From Cognatishimia sp. MH4019 (GTDB lineage Bacteria; Pseudomonadota; Alphaproteobacteria; Rhodobacterales; Rhodobacteraceae), in assembly GCF_020177595.1 (NCBI RefSeq), contig NZ_JAHTBL010000005.1:124001-188000 (forward strand): a stretch of DNA of 64,000 nucleotides, given 5' to 3'. Under the pieces are notes generated by a model. The model made no database searches. It was given only the letters and a program-made list of their open reading frames with translations, and was not told the DNA's origin. Below are positions 55,142 to 63,435 of this stretch, in pieces. Position 1 is the stretch's first letter. Every line of letters begins with the position of its first letter. The position numbers and the translations under genes were made by a program.

Positions 55142-55819
55142 ATGCGCGATTTGACCTATTGGAGCAGCCGTCGGCTGGTCACGACCGTGTTGATCCTGAA
55201 TGCCATCATGATTTTGCTTGGCTATCTGGATGACAATATCTTCAAGCATTACGACGAGCGCAGGGCTGGGACATATATCTCGGTGATTCTGCTGCTTTTG
55301 CTAGGTGTAACGAACTTTCGGATTTTTCTGCAACGGCGCAGCCACCTGATTTGGTTGCTTATGGCCGTTGGTTTTGTCTTTTTGGCCTATGACGACCAGT
55401 TCAAGTTCCACGAGGGGTTTGATCGAGACATTCACCGGTTCTTTGGCATGACCCAGACCCCGCTAACGGATCGGTTGGATGATTTCATAATCGGCGCTTA
55501 TGCGATTTTTGGAGCAGGCGCGCTGTATCTCGCCCGAGCTGAAATCATGCGGTATAAGATGCTGTTCGGCTACCTTGCCGTCGGGTTTGCCATCGTCGCG
55601 GTCTCTGTCGTTCTGGACGCCGTAACCAACGACAAAGCTGTTCTGGAGTGGATGGGCCTGTCTGACACGATGGTCTCGACCCTGAAAAGGATGCTCGGCA
55701 CATTTGAGGAAGTTTGCAAATTGATGGCCGAAGCGGTGTTTCTGGCCGGGTTCTTTGAAGTGCTGCGCCGCGTGAGACAAGAACAAGACATCACATCGGA
55801 AAATCGTGCCCCGGCCTAA
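55142..55819 (+). CDS. Hypothetical multi-pass membrane protein
   Basis: A 225-aa inner-membrane protein with about five to six hydrophobic segments (for example VTTVLILNAIMILLGYL, GTYISVILLLLLGVTNF, LIWLLMAVGFVFLAY, FGYLAVGFAIVAVSVVLDAV). Acidic and His residues cluster at helix ends: FLAYDDQFKFHE after the third helix and GTFEEVCKLMAEAVF before the last. The DD...HE and EE...K patterns recur in several uncharacterised bacterial membrane proteins and could bind a metal. GAGGGA lies eight bases before the ATG at 55142. It follows panB by 96 bases; the link is not known. Confidence 0.65.
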   Translation: MRDLTYWSSRRLVTTVLILNAIMILLGYLDDNIFKHYDERRAGTYISVILLLLLGVTNFRIFLQRRSHLIWLLMAVGFVFLAYDDQFKFHEGFDRDIHRFFGMTQTPLTDRLDDFIIGAYAIFGAGALYLARAEIMRYKMLFGYLAVGFAIVAVSVVLDAVTNDKAVLEWMGLSDTMVSTLKRMLGTFEEVCKLMAEAVFLAGFFEVLRRVRQEQDITSENRAPA

Positions 55820-55829
55820 AGCATCACTC

Positions 55830-56252
55830 TTAATCGAGACGCTTTTCCAGATAATAAAACGCTTGCGACCCCTTGTAATCGCTCAGCTGCCCAAAGACAC
55901 GGTACCCAACTTTTTGATACAGCGCTCGGGCGACTTCACTGCGGGTTTCGAGATGGATGCGGATGCAATTGCGGGCCAGCGCGTGGGTCTCGGCACGGTG
56001 TAAAAGCTGGCGGCCCAACCCCTGGCCCTGGTAGGTCTCGTCGACCCAAAGCTCTGCTATATGGGCACTGCGAAACGCGATATCGCCCTTACAGCCGCCG
56101 CAAAGCGCCCCTGCCTCGTCTTCAAGCGTGAGCAGGAAGGTCTCAAGATCAGAGGTCCGCAGGGTTTCGCCAGTTTGAACCAATCCGTCATGAAGAGCAC
56201 GCGCCTTGTCTGGATCGGTCGGAGTATGCAAATGAAACGTCAGGCCCGACAT
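55830..56252 (-). CDS. GNAT family N-acetyltransferase
   Basis: A 140-aa acetyl-CoA-dependent acyltransferase. The acetyl-CoA pyrophosphate-binding loop is QGQGLGRQLLHRAE (about residues 76-89), preceded by the strand IAELWVDETY and followed by IRIHLETRSEVARALYQKVGYRVF. The DEAGALCGGCKGDI segment is the beta2-beta3 region. Length is normal for a single-domain GNAT. The substrate cannot be deduced. It lies 14 bases after the stop codon of the hydroxyacid dehydrogenase gene and may be co-transcribed with it. Confidence 0.82.
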   Translation of the reverse strand: MSGLTFHLHTPTDPDKARALHDGLVQTGETLRTSDLETFLLTLEDEAGALCGGCKGDIAFRSAHIAELWVDETYQGQGLGRQLLHRAETHALARNCIRIHLETRSEVARALYQKVGYRVFGQLSDYKGSQAFYYLEKRLD

Positions 56253-56266
56253 CTTGGTGGGCGCAC

Positions 56267-57253
56267 CTAAAGCATCGCCGGGACGACCTGATCGGGCGGG
56301 CGGTGGCCGTCATCGAACGTCTTGATATTGATCAAAACCTTCTCGCCCATCTCCATCCGGCCCTCTTCGGTCGCTGATCCCATATGCGGCAACAGAACGA
56401 CATTCCCAAGCTCACGAAGGCGCGGATTGATGTCCACGCCGTGCTCATAGACGTCGAGGCCAGCACCGGCGATTTCGCCCGCGCGCAGCATCCGTGTCAG
56501 CGCATTCTCGTCGATCACTTCACCGCGCGACGTGTTCACGATCACCGCGGAGGGCTTCATCAGCTTCAAGCGCCGTGCATTCATCAGATGGAAGGTCGAG
56601 GGCGTGTGCGGGCAGTTGACCGACAGAATGTCCATGCGGCTCACCATCTGGTCGAGGCTTTCCCAATAGGTCGCCTCCAGCTCGGTCTCGATCTCGGGGC
56701 GCAGGCGCTTGCGGTTGTGATAGTGGATCTGCATGCCGAACGCCTTGGCGCGGCGCGCTACGGCCTGACCAATACGGCCCATGCCCAGAATGCCCAGACG
56801 GCGCCCGCCAACCCGACCACCGAGCAACGCCGTGGGGGCCCACCCGGTCCACCGACCGGTCTGCATCATCGCAAGCCCTTCGGGGATGCGTCGCGTCACA
56901 CTGAGGATCAGCGCCATCGTCATATCTGCTGTGTCTTCCGTCACCACGCCGGGCGTGTTGGACACCAATATTCCCCGCTGGCGCGCGGTGGAGACGTCGA
57001 TATGGTCTACCCCTGCCCCGTAATTCGCTATCAGCTTGAGCCGCTCACCCGCGCCGGCCAGCATCGCGGCGTCAATCGTATCGGTCACCGTCGGCACCAA
57101 CACATCCGCGCGCTTCATCGCCTCGGCCAATTCGGACTTTGACATCGGCGCATCATCGCCGCGCAAATCGACATCAAACAGCTCTTTCATCCGCGTCTCG
57201 ACAGCCTCTGGCAACCGTCGCGTCACGACAACACTCAGCCTTTTGGTCGGCAT
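56267..57253 (-). CDS. D-2-hydroxyacid dehydrogenase (glyoxylate/hydroxypyruvate reductase-like)
   Basis: A 328-aa NAD(P)-dependent dehydrogenase of the D-glycerate dehydrogenase type. The nucleotide motif GMGRIGQAVARRAKAFG starts near residue 157. The catalytic triad positions are Arg in NTSRGEVIDENAL, Glu in GLDVYEHG and His in LLPHMGSATEEGR. The substrate domain includes ANYGAGVDHIDVSTARQRGILVSNTPGVVTEDTAD. It probably reduces glyoxylate or hydroxypyruvate. An exact TTGAT-N4-ATCAA string at 56322-56335 lies inside its 3' coding part and is taken as chance. Confidence 0.9.
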   Translation of the reverse strand: MPTKRLSVVVTRRLPEAVETRMKELFDVDLRGDDAPMSKSELAEAMKRADVLVPTVTDTIDAAMLAGAGERLKLIANYGAGVDHIDVSTARQRGILVSNTPGVVTEDTADMTMALILSVTRRIPEGLAMMQTGRWTGWAPTALLGGRVGGRRLGILGMGRIGQAVARRAKAFGMQIHYHNRKRLRPEIETELEATYWESLDQMVSRMDILSVNCPHTPSTFHLMNARRLKLMKPSAVIVNTSRGEVIDENALTRMLRAGEIAGAGLDVYEHGVDINPRLRELGNVVLLPHMGSATEEGRMEMGEKVLINIKTFDDGHRPPDQVVPAML

Positions 57254-57359
57254 AGAGCCCCTCCTGATGCTTCCCTTACGTCTTCGTTGCTGTCAAAGTG
57301 GCAGCATTAAACACGCGCCACAAGAGCGCGCGGGAAAAACGGGCAAACGAGCGGTTGGT

Positions 57360-57857
57360 ATGAAAACACTGGGAAAATGTGTGGCATTCGCTGTGCTGTG
57401 CGTGATCGGCGCACAGGCTGTCGCGTCCGAGCGCGGCCCTGTGACGAATCTGCCGATCCCGCGCTATGTGTCGTTGAAAGCCTCGGAAGGGAATGTGCGG
57501 CGCGGCCCATCGCTGACCCACCGTATCGATTGGGTCTTCAAACACCGCGATATGCCGCTGCGCATCACCGCCGAGCATGGCCATTGGCGGCGGGTGCAGG
57601 ACCGTGACGGTGCAGGTGGCTGGGTACATTACTCTCTGCTATCGGGCACGCGCACTGTGATCGTGGATGAGGACTTGCTGCAAATCCGCAGCAAACCTGA
57701 GCCGGAAGCGTCTGTTGTCGCGCAACTGGAGTTGGGCGTCGTGGCGCGGCTGGGCCCGTGTAACGAAACGTGGTGCCGGGTGACCGCAGGCGGCCATCGC
57801 GGCTGGGCCGACAAATCCAAGCTTTGGGGTGTCGCTCAGGACGAGCTGCGCGACTAG
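57360..57857 (+). CDS. Secreted SH3-domain (SH3b) protein
   Basis: A 165-aa protein with a signal peptide (residues 1-23, CVAFAVLCVIGAQAVAS) and two bacterial SH3 repeats. The first includes YVSLKASEGNVRRGPSLTHRIDWVF and ends GWVHYSLLSG. The second, DEDLLQIRSKPEPEASVVAQLE, ends HRGWADKSKLWGV. Such domains often bind peptidoglycan or cell-wall ligands. It is divergent from the hydroxyacid dehydrogenase gene and its 3' end overlaps the convergent ubiG by four bases. Confidence 0.85.
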   Translation: MKTLGKCVAFAVLCVIGAQAVASERGPVTNLPIPRYVSLKASEGNVRRGPSLTHRIDWVFKHRDMPLRITAEHGHWRRVQDRDGAGGWVHYSLLSGTRTVIVDEDLLQIRSKPEPEASVVAQLELGVVARLGPCNETWCRVTAGGHRGWADKSKLWGVAQDELRD

Positions 57858-58558
57858 GCCTTACGCGCCGTGCCCATGTAGATGATCGCTGTACCGGGCA
57901 ACCGCCCGAATGTGAAATCAAGCCGTTTGTTGATGCCGCGCGGGCCAAGCCCGGTCAACGCGCCAACCTCGAAACCGGCCTCGGCAAGGGCCGCTTTCAG
58001 CTCGGACGGCTTGATGAACATCTCCGGATCATGGGTGCCTTTGGGTAGTAGTCCCAGGATGTTCTCAGCCATCGTGATCACCGCAAGCCGCGCAATCGGG
58101 TTGCGATTGATCGTGTCGAACAACAACATTCCGCCCGGTTTCAGCACTCGAGCGGTTTCATGCAGAACCTTTTGCAGATCGCTGACATGCTCCAGCACAT
58201 CGACGCAGACAACCGCGTCGAAGCTGCTGTCTTGGTATGGCAGCGCTTCGCCCACGCCGACATCATACCGGATGTCATGGCCCGACTGCTGCGCATGAAC
58301 TTGCGCTGCGGCAATCGCATCGGCGGCGGGATCAATGCCCGTGACCTGCGCGCCACGCTCGGCCAAAGCCTCCGCCATGAAACCACCTGCACAGCCAAGG
58401 TCTAGGACGGTTTTCCCATCCCAATCCATGAACTTATCGAAATATGACAAGCGACCTGGCACCATGTTCTTGAGGGTGCGCACCCAACGGATTTCGTCCG
58501 ACCACCAGTCAGCGGCCACAGTGTTATAGATCGTCAGATCGTTGCGTTGCATGTTCAT
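57854..58558 (-). CDS. ubiG: Ubiquinone biosynthesis O-methyltransferase
   Basis: A 234-aa SAM-dependent enzyme that carries out both O-methylations of ubiquinone synthesis. Motif I is VLDLGCAGGFMAEALAERGA (about 51-70), with VTGIDPA for motif II. DAVVCVDVLEHVSDLQKVLHE and ARVLKPGGMLLFDTINRN follow, the last being the UbiG signature TxNR. The N-terminus ADWWSDEIRWVRTLKNMVPGRLSY is near-typical. ATG at 58558 or 58552 are both possible starts. Confidence 0.9.
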   Translation of the reverse strand: MNMQRNDLTIYNTVAADWWSDEIRWVRTLKNMVPGRLSYFDKFMDWDGKTVLDLGCAGGFMAEALAERGAQVTGIDPAADAIAAAQVHAQQSGHDIRYDVGVGEALPYQDSSFDAVVCVDVLEHVSDLQKVLHETARVLKPGGMLLFDTINRNPIARLAVITMAENILGLLPKGTHDPEMFIKPSELKAALAEAGFEVGALTGLGPRGINKRLDFTFGRLPGTAIIYMGTARKA

Positions 58559-58576
58559 GCCGCAAGACCTAGCGGC

Positions 58577-60604
58577 CTAGGCCGCCGTGTCGAGGCCACG
58601 CCCTTTCAGCAACGCATCCACCCCCGGCAACCGCCCCCGGAACGCTGTATAAAGCGCCTCTGGGTCCTGGGAGCCGCCTGTCGACAGGATCGTGTCTTCC
58701 AGTTTTTTTGCCATCTGAGCATCAAACGGACCGCCCGCTTCTTCGAACGCGGCGAAGGCGTCGGCATCCATCACCTCAGACCACATGTAGCTGTAATAGG
58801 CGCTCGCATAGCCCCCGCCCGAGAACACATGGGCAAAATGCGGGGTGGCATGGCGCATCCTGATCGCGGGGGGCATTCCGATGCTGTCCAGCACCTCGGC
58901 CTGTTTGGCCATCGTGTCTTGCGGGGCGGGGCCATCGTGAAACTCCAGATCCACGAGGGCGGAGGCAACATATTCCACCGTCTGAAACCCCATGTCGTAA
59001 TTGGCGGCTTTCAGCAGACGCTCCAGCATGTCGCGCGGCATCGGTTCGCCGGTTTCGGCATGGGTCGCGAATTGCGCCAACACCTCTGGCACTTCGAGCC
59101 AGTGCTCGTAAAGCTGGCTGGGCAGTTCGACAAAATCGCGCGGGACGGATGTGCCGCTGACCATCTCGTAAGTGACATCGCTGAGCATCTGGTGCAGCGC
59201 ATGTCCAAACTCGTGAAACAATGTCCTCGCATCATCATACGACAGTAAAGCGGGCTGATCTTTGGGCGGTTTCGCAAAATTACACACATTTACGACGATG
59301 GGGCGGATGTTACCTTCGAGCCTTTGTTGCGCCCGTATCGCGGAACACCACGCACCGGAGCGCTTACCACTACGGGCAAAATAGTCGCCCACGAAAATCG
59401 CGACATGCTCGCCATCGCGGCTGACTTCCCAGGCGCGGCAATCGGCGTTGTAAAGCGGCACATCAACGGATGAAAACTCCAGCCCGAAAAGGCGCGAGGC
59501 GCAATCAAACGCCGCCTCGATCATCCGGTCGAGCTGCAGATAGGGCTTCAAGATCGCCTCATCCAGATCGTGATCCTGCTTGCGCCGTTGTTCGGAGTAA
59601 TAACGCCAATCCCACGGCTCCAGATCGCCGTTCACGCCATCGCTTTGCATCATCTGTTTGAGGACCCATGCATCAGCATCGGCCTGCGCCTTAGCGGGTT
59701 TCCAGACGTTCATCAACAGCTCGCGCACCCGCTCCGGGGTCTTCGCCATCTCGGTTTCAAGGCGATAGGTGGCGTAGTTCTCGTAGCCCAAAAGCTGCGC
59801 CTGCTCGTGACGCAATTCAAGCATCTGACGTGTCAGATCGCGGTTGTCCGTCTCACCGCCCATCGCCCCGCGGGACGTCCAGGCCTCATAGGCTTTTTCC
59901 CGCAGATCGCGACGGGAGGAGAATTGCAGGAACGGCACGATAAGCGACCGCGACAGTGTGATGACATGCCCTTGAACGTCTTTCTCTTCCCCTGCGGATT
60001 TCGCAGCCGAGCGCAAGAAATCGGGCAAACCGTCCAGATCGCCCATCTCAAGCTCCATGAACCAATTGCGCTCATCCGCCAGAAGGTTCTGGGAAAACTG
60101 CGTACCAAGCTGAGACAGCTGGGTGTTAATCTCTTTCAACCGCTCGCGGTCCGCCCCTTGCAGAGCCGCCCCCGCGCGGACAAAATTGCGGTGCTTGAGG
60201 TAAAGAACACGGGCCTGTTCTTCGGTCAGATCAAGGCTATCCTTGCTCTCCCAAAGTGCGTTGATGCGATCAAAAAGCGCGGCATTCAGCGTCACATCCG
60301 TTGAGAACGCAGCCAGTTGCGGCGAGAATGTCCGCATCAATCCTTCGCGCGTTTCGTTGCTGTCGACACCAGCAACCGTGTAGAAAACGGTCAGCACTTG
60401 ATCGAGCTTTCTACCGGCCTTTTCAAGAGCTTCAATCGTGTTGGTGAAGGTCGGAGTTTCGGCCTGATCGGCAATCGCATCAATCTCAACCCGCGCTTCG
60501 GCAAGCGCTTTATCGAAAGCTGGCTCAAAATGAGCGTCTTCGACCTCGGCAAAGGGCGGCATCTGAAACGGGGTGGTCCAGTCGGCGAGCAGCGGGTTGG
60601 TCAT
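58577..60604 (-). CDS. M3 family oligopeptidase (oligopeptidase A/Dcp-like)
   Basis: A 675-aa cytosolic zinc metallopeptidase that degrades short peptides. The zinc motif HEFGH lies in ARTLFHEFGHALHQMLS near residue 465. The third ligand Glu is in GTSVPRDFVELPSQLYEHWL, and the substrate-binding HATPHFAHVFSGGGYASAYYSYMW is near the C-terminus. The N-terminal 240 residues are the helical lid (NPLLADWTTPFQMPPFAEVED at the start). AGGAGA precedes the ATG at 60604. No signal peptide is visible. Confidence 0.92.
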   Translation of the reverse strand: MTNPLLADWTTPFQMPPFAEVEDAHFEPAFDKALAEARVEIDAIADQAETPTFTNTIEALEKAGRKLDQVLTVFYTVAGVDSNETREGLMRTFSPQLAAFSTDVTLNAALFDRINALWESKDSLDLTEEQARVLYLKHRNFVRAGAALQGADRERLKEINTQLSQLGTQFSQNLLADERNWFMELEMGDLDGLPDFLRSAAKSAGEEKDVQGHVITLSRSLIVPFLQFSSRRDLREKAYEAWTSRGAMGGETDNRDLTRQMLELRHEQAQLLGYENYATYRLETEMAKTPERVRELLMNVWKPAKAQADADAWVLKQMMQSDGVNGDLEPWDWRYYSEQRRKQDHDLDEAILKPYLQLDRMIEAAFDCASRLFGLEFSSVDVPLYNADCRAWEVSRDGEHVAIFVGDYFARSGKRSGAWCSAIRAQQRLEGNIRPIVVNVCNFAKPPKDQPALLSYDDARTLFHEFGHALHQMLSDVTYEMVSGTSVPRDFVELPSQLYEHWLEVPEVLAQFATHAETGEPMPRDMLERLLKAANYDMGFQTVEYVASALVDLEFHDGPAPQDTMAKQAEVLDSIGMPPAIRMRHATPHFAHVFSGGGYASAYYSYMWSEVMDADAFAAFEEAGGPFDAQMAKKLEDTILSTGGSQDPEALYTAFRGRLPGVDALLKGRGLDTAA

Positions 60605-60653
60605 GGGCGTCTCCTTTCCCAAATAGGTAGGCGCGCCATGGGGTGTTGTCCAT

Positions 60654-61697
60654 TCAGCCGGTGCCACAAACCGGGCAATCCCGCCTCTTTTTCAGCGCGA
60701 TCTTGCGGGTCTCACCATAGAGCGCATCATAGATCAGCATCTCGCCACGCAAAGGTGCGCCCGCATCGGTGGCCAGCTTGATCGTCTCCATCGCCATCAT
60801 CGCGCCGACCACGCCAGGCAAGGGGCCAATCACGCCAGCTTCGGCGCAGCTTGGGGCCAATCCATCAGCAGGAGCTTGGGGGAAAATGCATTGATAGCAG
60901 GGGCCGGAATGCTGCGGGTCGAAAACGCTCAACTGGCCTTCCCATTGACTTAACGCGCCTGATATCAAAGGCTTACCAAGCGCGGCGCACACCCGATTAA
61001 CCAGATAACGCGTGTCGAAATTGTCCGATCCATCAAGGATGATGTCATAATCCGCGATCAGATCCTTCGCGATCTCTTCGGTCAAACGGCGATGATAAGG
61101 GCGTACGTCGGCAAAGGGGTTTTGCGCTTTGATCTTGGCTTCGGCGCTGAAGACTTTTGGCGTGCCGATATCGGCATCGCGATGGATGACCTGCCGTTGC
61201 AGGTTCGAGTTGTCGACCACATCATCGTCAATCACACCGATTGTACCGATCCCCGCCGCCCCCAGATACATCAACGCCGGAGAGCCCAGCCCCCCGGCTC
61301 CGATCACAAGAACACGGGCCGTTTTCAGACGTTTTTGGCCCGGACCGCCAATTTCGCGCAGAACGATATGGCGGGCGTAACGCTCCAACTCGACCGTGCC
61401 GAAGGTGCCGGGCTTGGTCGGTTCAGGGTCCGCGCTGACCGGATTTGTGCGCGCCCGGATCGCCATGAGGCCACGCTTGTAAAGCAGCGCCACGCCGACA
61501 GCCGCACCGATCAGCAGCCAAAGCTGGGGGCTATATCCTGTCGCTTCGCGCAAAGGGTGTCCGTCGGGCAACGCCACCTGAATGATCATCACGCCAACAT
61601 AAAGCAGGCCGATCATGATCCATCGCGCCTGATGCGGTGCGCGCATGAAATGACCGATCACCCAAAGCGTGATCGCCATGGTGAAAACGACAATCAT
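60654..61697 (-). CDS. HesA/MoeB/ThiF family adenylyltransferase with membrane-anchoring N-terminus
   Basis: A 347-aa E1-like enzyme that adenylates the C-terminus of a ubiquitin-like sulfur carrier such as MoaD or ThiS. From about residue 100 it has the E1 domain: RYARHIVLREIGGPGQKRL, the ATP loop VLVIGAGGLGSPALMYLGAAG, IDDDVVDNSNLQRQVIH, the conserved Asp in ILDGSDNFDTRY, and zinc cysteines CYQC and CPVC. The first 75 residues carry three hydrophobic helices (MIVVFTMAITLWVIGHF, WIMIGLLYVGVMIIQVAL, LWLLIGAAVGVALLY), unusual for MoeB. No rhodanese domain follows. The start is not firm (61697 or 61679). It follows dut by 16 bases. Confidence 0.85.
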   Translation of the reverse strand: MIVVFTMAITLWVIGHFMRAPHQARWIMIGLLYVGVMIIQVALPDGHPLREATGYSPQLWLLIGAAVGVALLYKRGLMAIRARTNPVSADPEPTKPGTFGTVELERYARHIVLREIGGPGQKRLKTARVLVIGAGGLGSPALMYLGAAGIGTIGVIDDDVVDNSNLQRQVIHRDADIGTPKVFSAEAKIKAQNPFADVRPYHRRLTEEIAKDLIADYDIILDGSDNFDTRYLVNRVCAALGKPLISGALSQWEGQLSVFDPQHSGPCYQCIFPQAPADGLAPSCAEAGVIGPLPGVVGAMMAMETIKLATDAGAPLRGEMLIYDALYGETRKIALKKRRDCPVCGTG

Positions 61698-61713
61698 AGG
61701 ACTGAAATCATAG

Positions 61714-62181
61714 TTAATGCGTTCCCGTGGATCCGAACCCCGATGCCCCGCGTTCTGTGCTTTGCAATGCCTCGGCAAGTTCGAACTTAGCTTGCACCAC
61801 CGGGGCGACCACCATTTGTGCAATGCGCATGCCGTGCGTGATCGTGAACGCCTCCTGCCCGGCATTCATCACGATGACGCCAAGGGGGCCACGATAGTCG
61901 CTGTCGATTGTGCCGGGGCTGTTGGGCAAGGTGATCCCGTGCTTCAGCGCAAGGCCCGAGCGCGGGCGAATCTGCACCTCAAACCCAGCCGGGATCGCGA
62001 CACGAAGGCCGGTCTGGATGAGCAGCCGCGCGCCGGGCTGCAGCATATGGCCAGCTGCCCGCGCATCCGCTTCAAGATTGGCGCGCAGGTCGGCACCAGC
62101 GGCACCTGCTGTCTCGTATGAGGGCAAGCCAAGCGTGGTATCCGCCCCCTCAACCCATTGAAATTTCAGAGTTGGCGTCAT
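61714..62181 (-). CDS. dut: Deoxyuridine 5'-triphosphate nucleotidohydrolase
   Basis: A 155-aa trimeric dUTPase that removes dUTP and supplies dUMP. The five motifs are visible: GADLRANLEAD (I), RPRSGLALKHGI (II), NSPGTIDSDYRGPLGVIV (III, with the catalytic Asp), MRIAQMVVAPV (IV), and the C-terminal P-loop-like RGASGFGSTGTH (V). ATG at 62181 overlaps the coaBC stop (ATGA), an old and widespread linkage. Confidence 0.96.
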   Translation of the reverse strand: MTPTLKFQWVEGADTTLGLPSYETAGAAGADLRANLEADARAAGHMLQPGARLLIQTGLRVAIPAGFEVQIRPRSGLALKHGITLPNSPGTIDSDYRGPLGVIVMNAGQEAFTITHGMRIAQMVVAPVVQAKFELAEALQSTERGASGFGSTGTH

Positions 62182-63371
62182 TTTAACGCCTCTGCGATGC
62201 GTGCCGCCAGACGTTGTGCAACTGCGGTTTTGCTCATCCGTGGCCAGTCTTCCGATCCATCCCCATGGATCAGCGTGACGTCATTTTCAGCCCCCCCCAT
62301 GATGCCCGTTTCAGGCGAGACATCATTCGCCACGATCCAGTCGCAGCCCTTTCGCTGACGCTTCGAGGTGGCGTTGGCGATGACATCATCAGTCTCTGCT
62401 GCAAAGCCGACCACCAGCTTGGGCCGCCCTTTCTTCATCTGCGACACACCCGCCAGAATGTCCGGGTTTTCGGCAAATTGGAGCGTCGGCAGACCGTCTT
62501 TGTCTTTCTTGATCTTGCTGTCCGACGCACCTGCCACATGCCAATCGGCCACGGCAGCGGCGAAAATTGCAACCTCGGCTGGCAGTGCAGCGTCCACCGC
62601 ATCTTTCATCTCGCGTGCAGAGTTAACCTTAACGATCTGCGCTCCACGCGGCATCGGCGCGCTGGCAGGGCCAGTGATGAACTGCACCTCTGCACCCAGC
62701 GCGACAAGCGCCTCTGCAATCGCTGTGCCTTGCGCACCAGACGAGCGGTTCGCGATGTAGCGCACCGGATCAATCGGCTCGTGAGTTGGGCCCGACGTGA
62801 CTAGGATGCGGCGACCTTTCAACGGTCCGTCCCCAAGTGCGGCACTGATAGCTTCAACAATTTCAAGTGGTTCGCTCATGCGTCCGGGGCCGAACTCGCC
62901 ACAGGCCATATCGCCATCATTCGGACCGACCGTCAGGATGCCGTCACCTTGCAAGGTCGTCAGATTGCGCTGTGTCGCGGGGTGCTCCCACATGCGGACG
63001 TTCATCGCTGGCGCGATCAGGACACGTTTGTCGGTTGCCAAAAGCAGGGTCGAGGCCAGATCATTCGCCAATCCAGACGCCATTTTGGCCATCAGATCAG
63101 CCGTGGCCGGAGCCACGACGACCAAGTCGGCGGCGCGCGACAGCTCGATATGGCCCATCTCGGCTTCATCGGTCAGATCAAAGAGGTCACGGTAAACCTT
63201 CGTGCCAGCAAGGGCTGAGACGGACAGCGGGGTCACAAATTCTTCTGCCGCGCGGGTCAAGACAGGGGTCACCTGTACAGATCGCTCGCGCAACCGGCGG
63301 ATCAGGTCGAGCGCTTTGAACGCCGCGATCCCGCCGGAGACGATCAAAAGAACATGTTTGCCAGCCAACAT
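62178..63371 (-). CDS. coaBC: Bifunctional phosphopantothenoylcysteine decarboxylase/phosphopantothenate--cysteine ligase
   Basis: A 397-aa bifunctional coenzyme A enzyme. The N-terminal CoaC flavoprotein domain (1-180) has IVSGGIAAFKALDLIRRL, the PASANT-like substitute VVVAPATADLMAKMASGLANDL, the catalytic His in MGHIELSRAADL, and APAMNVRMWEHPATQRNLTTL. The CoaB ligase domain (185-397) shows RRILVTSGPTHEPIDPVRYIANRSSGAQG and the lysine segment LPTLQFAENPDIL. It is followed directly by dut. Together with panC and panB in the same window it supplies CoA. Confidence 0.95.
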   Translation of the reverse strand: MLAGKHVLLIVSGGIAAFKALDLIRRLRERSVQVTPVLTRAAEEFVTPLSVSALAGTKVYRDLFDLTDEAEMGHIELSRAADLVVVAPATADLMAKMASGLANDLASTLLLATDKRVLIAPAMNVRMWEHPATQRNLTTLQGDGILTVGPNDGDMACGEFGPGRMSEPLEIVEAISAALGDGPLKGRRILVTSGPTHEPIDPVRYIANRSSGAQGTAIAEALVALGAEVQFITGPASAPMPRGAQIVKVNSAREMKDAVDAALPAEVAIFAAAVADWHVAGASDSKIKKDKDGLPTLQFAENPDILAGVSQMKKGRPKLVVGFAAETDDVIANATSKRQRKGCDWIVANDVSPETGIMGGAENDVTLIHGDGSEDWPRMSKTAVAQRLAARIAEALK

Positions 63372-63435
63372 CGCCGCGCCTTTCGGTGTTCGAATGCCTA
63401 AGCTCTAGGCAAGAGCAGCGCGCGTGGCAAGGTTC

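Noticed and set aside
56322-56335. Second exact TTGAT-N4-ATCAA string
   Set aside because: It lies inside the coding region of the hydroxyacid dehydrogenase, far from any start, and encodes part of a plausible helix. It also shows that one such match in the window can be chance.
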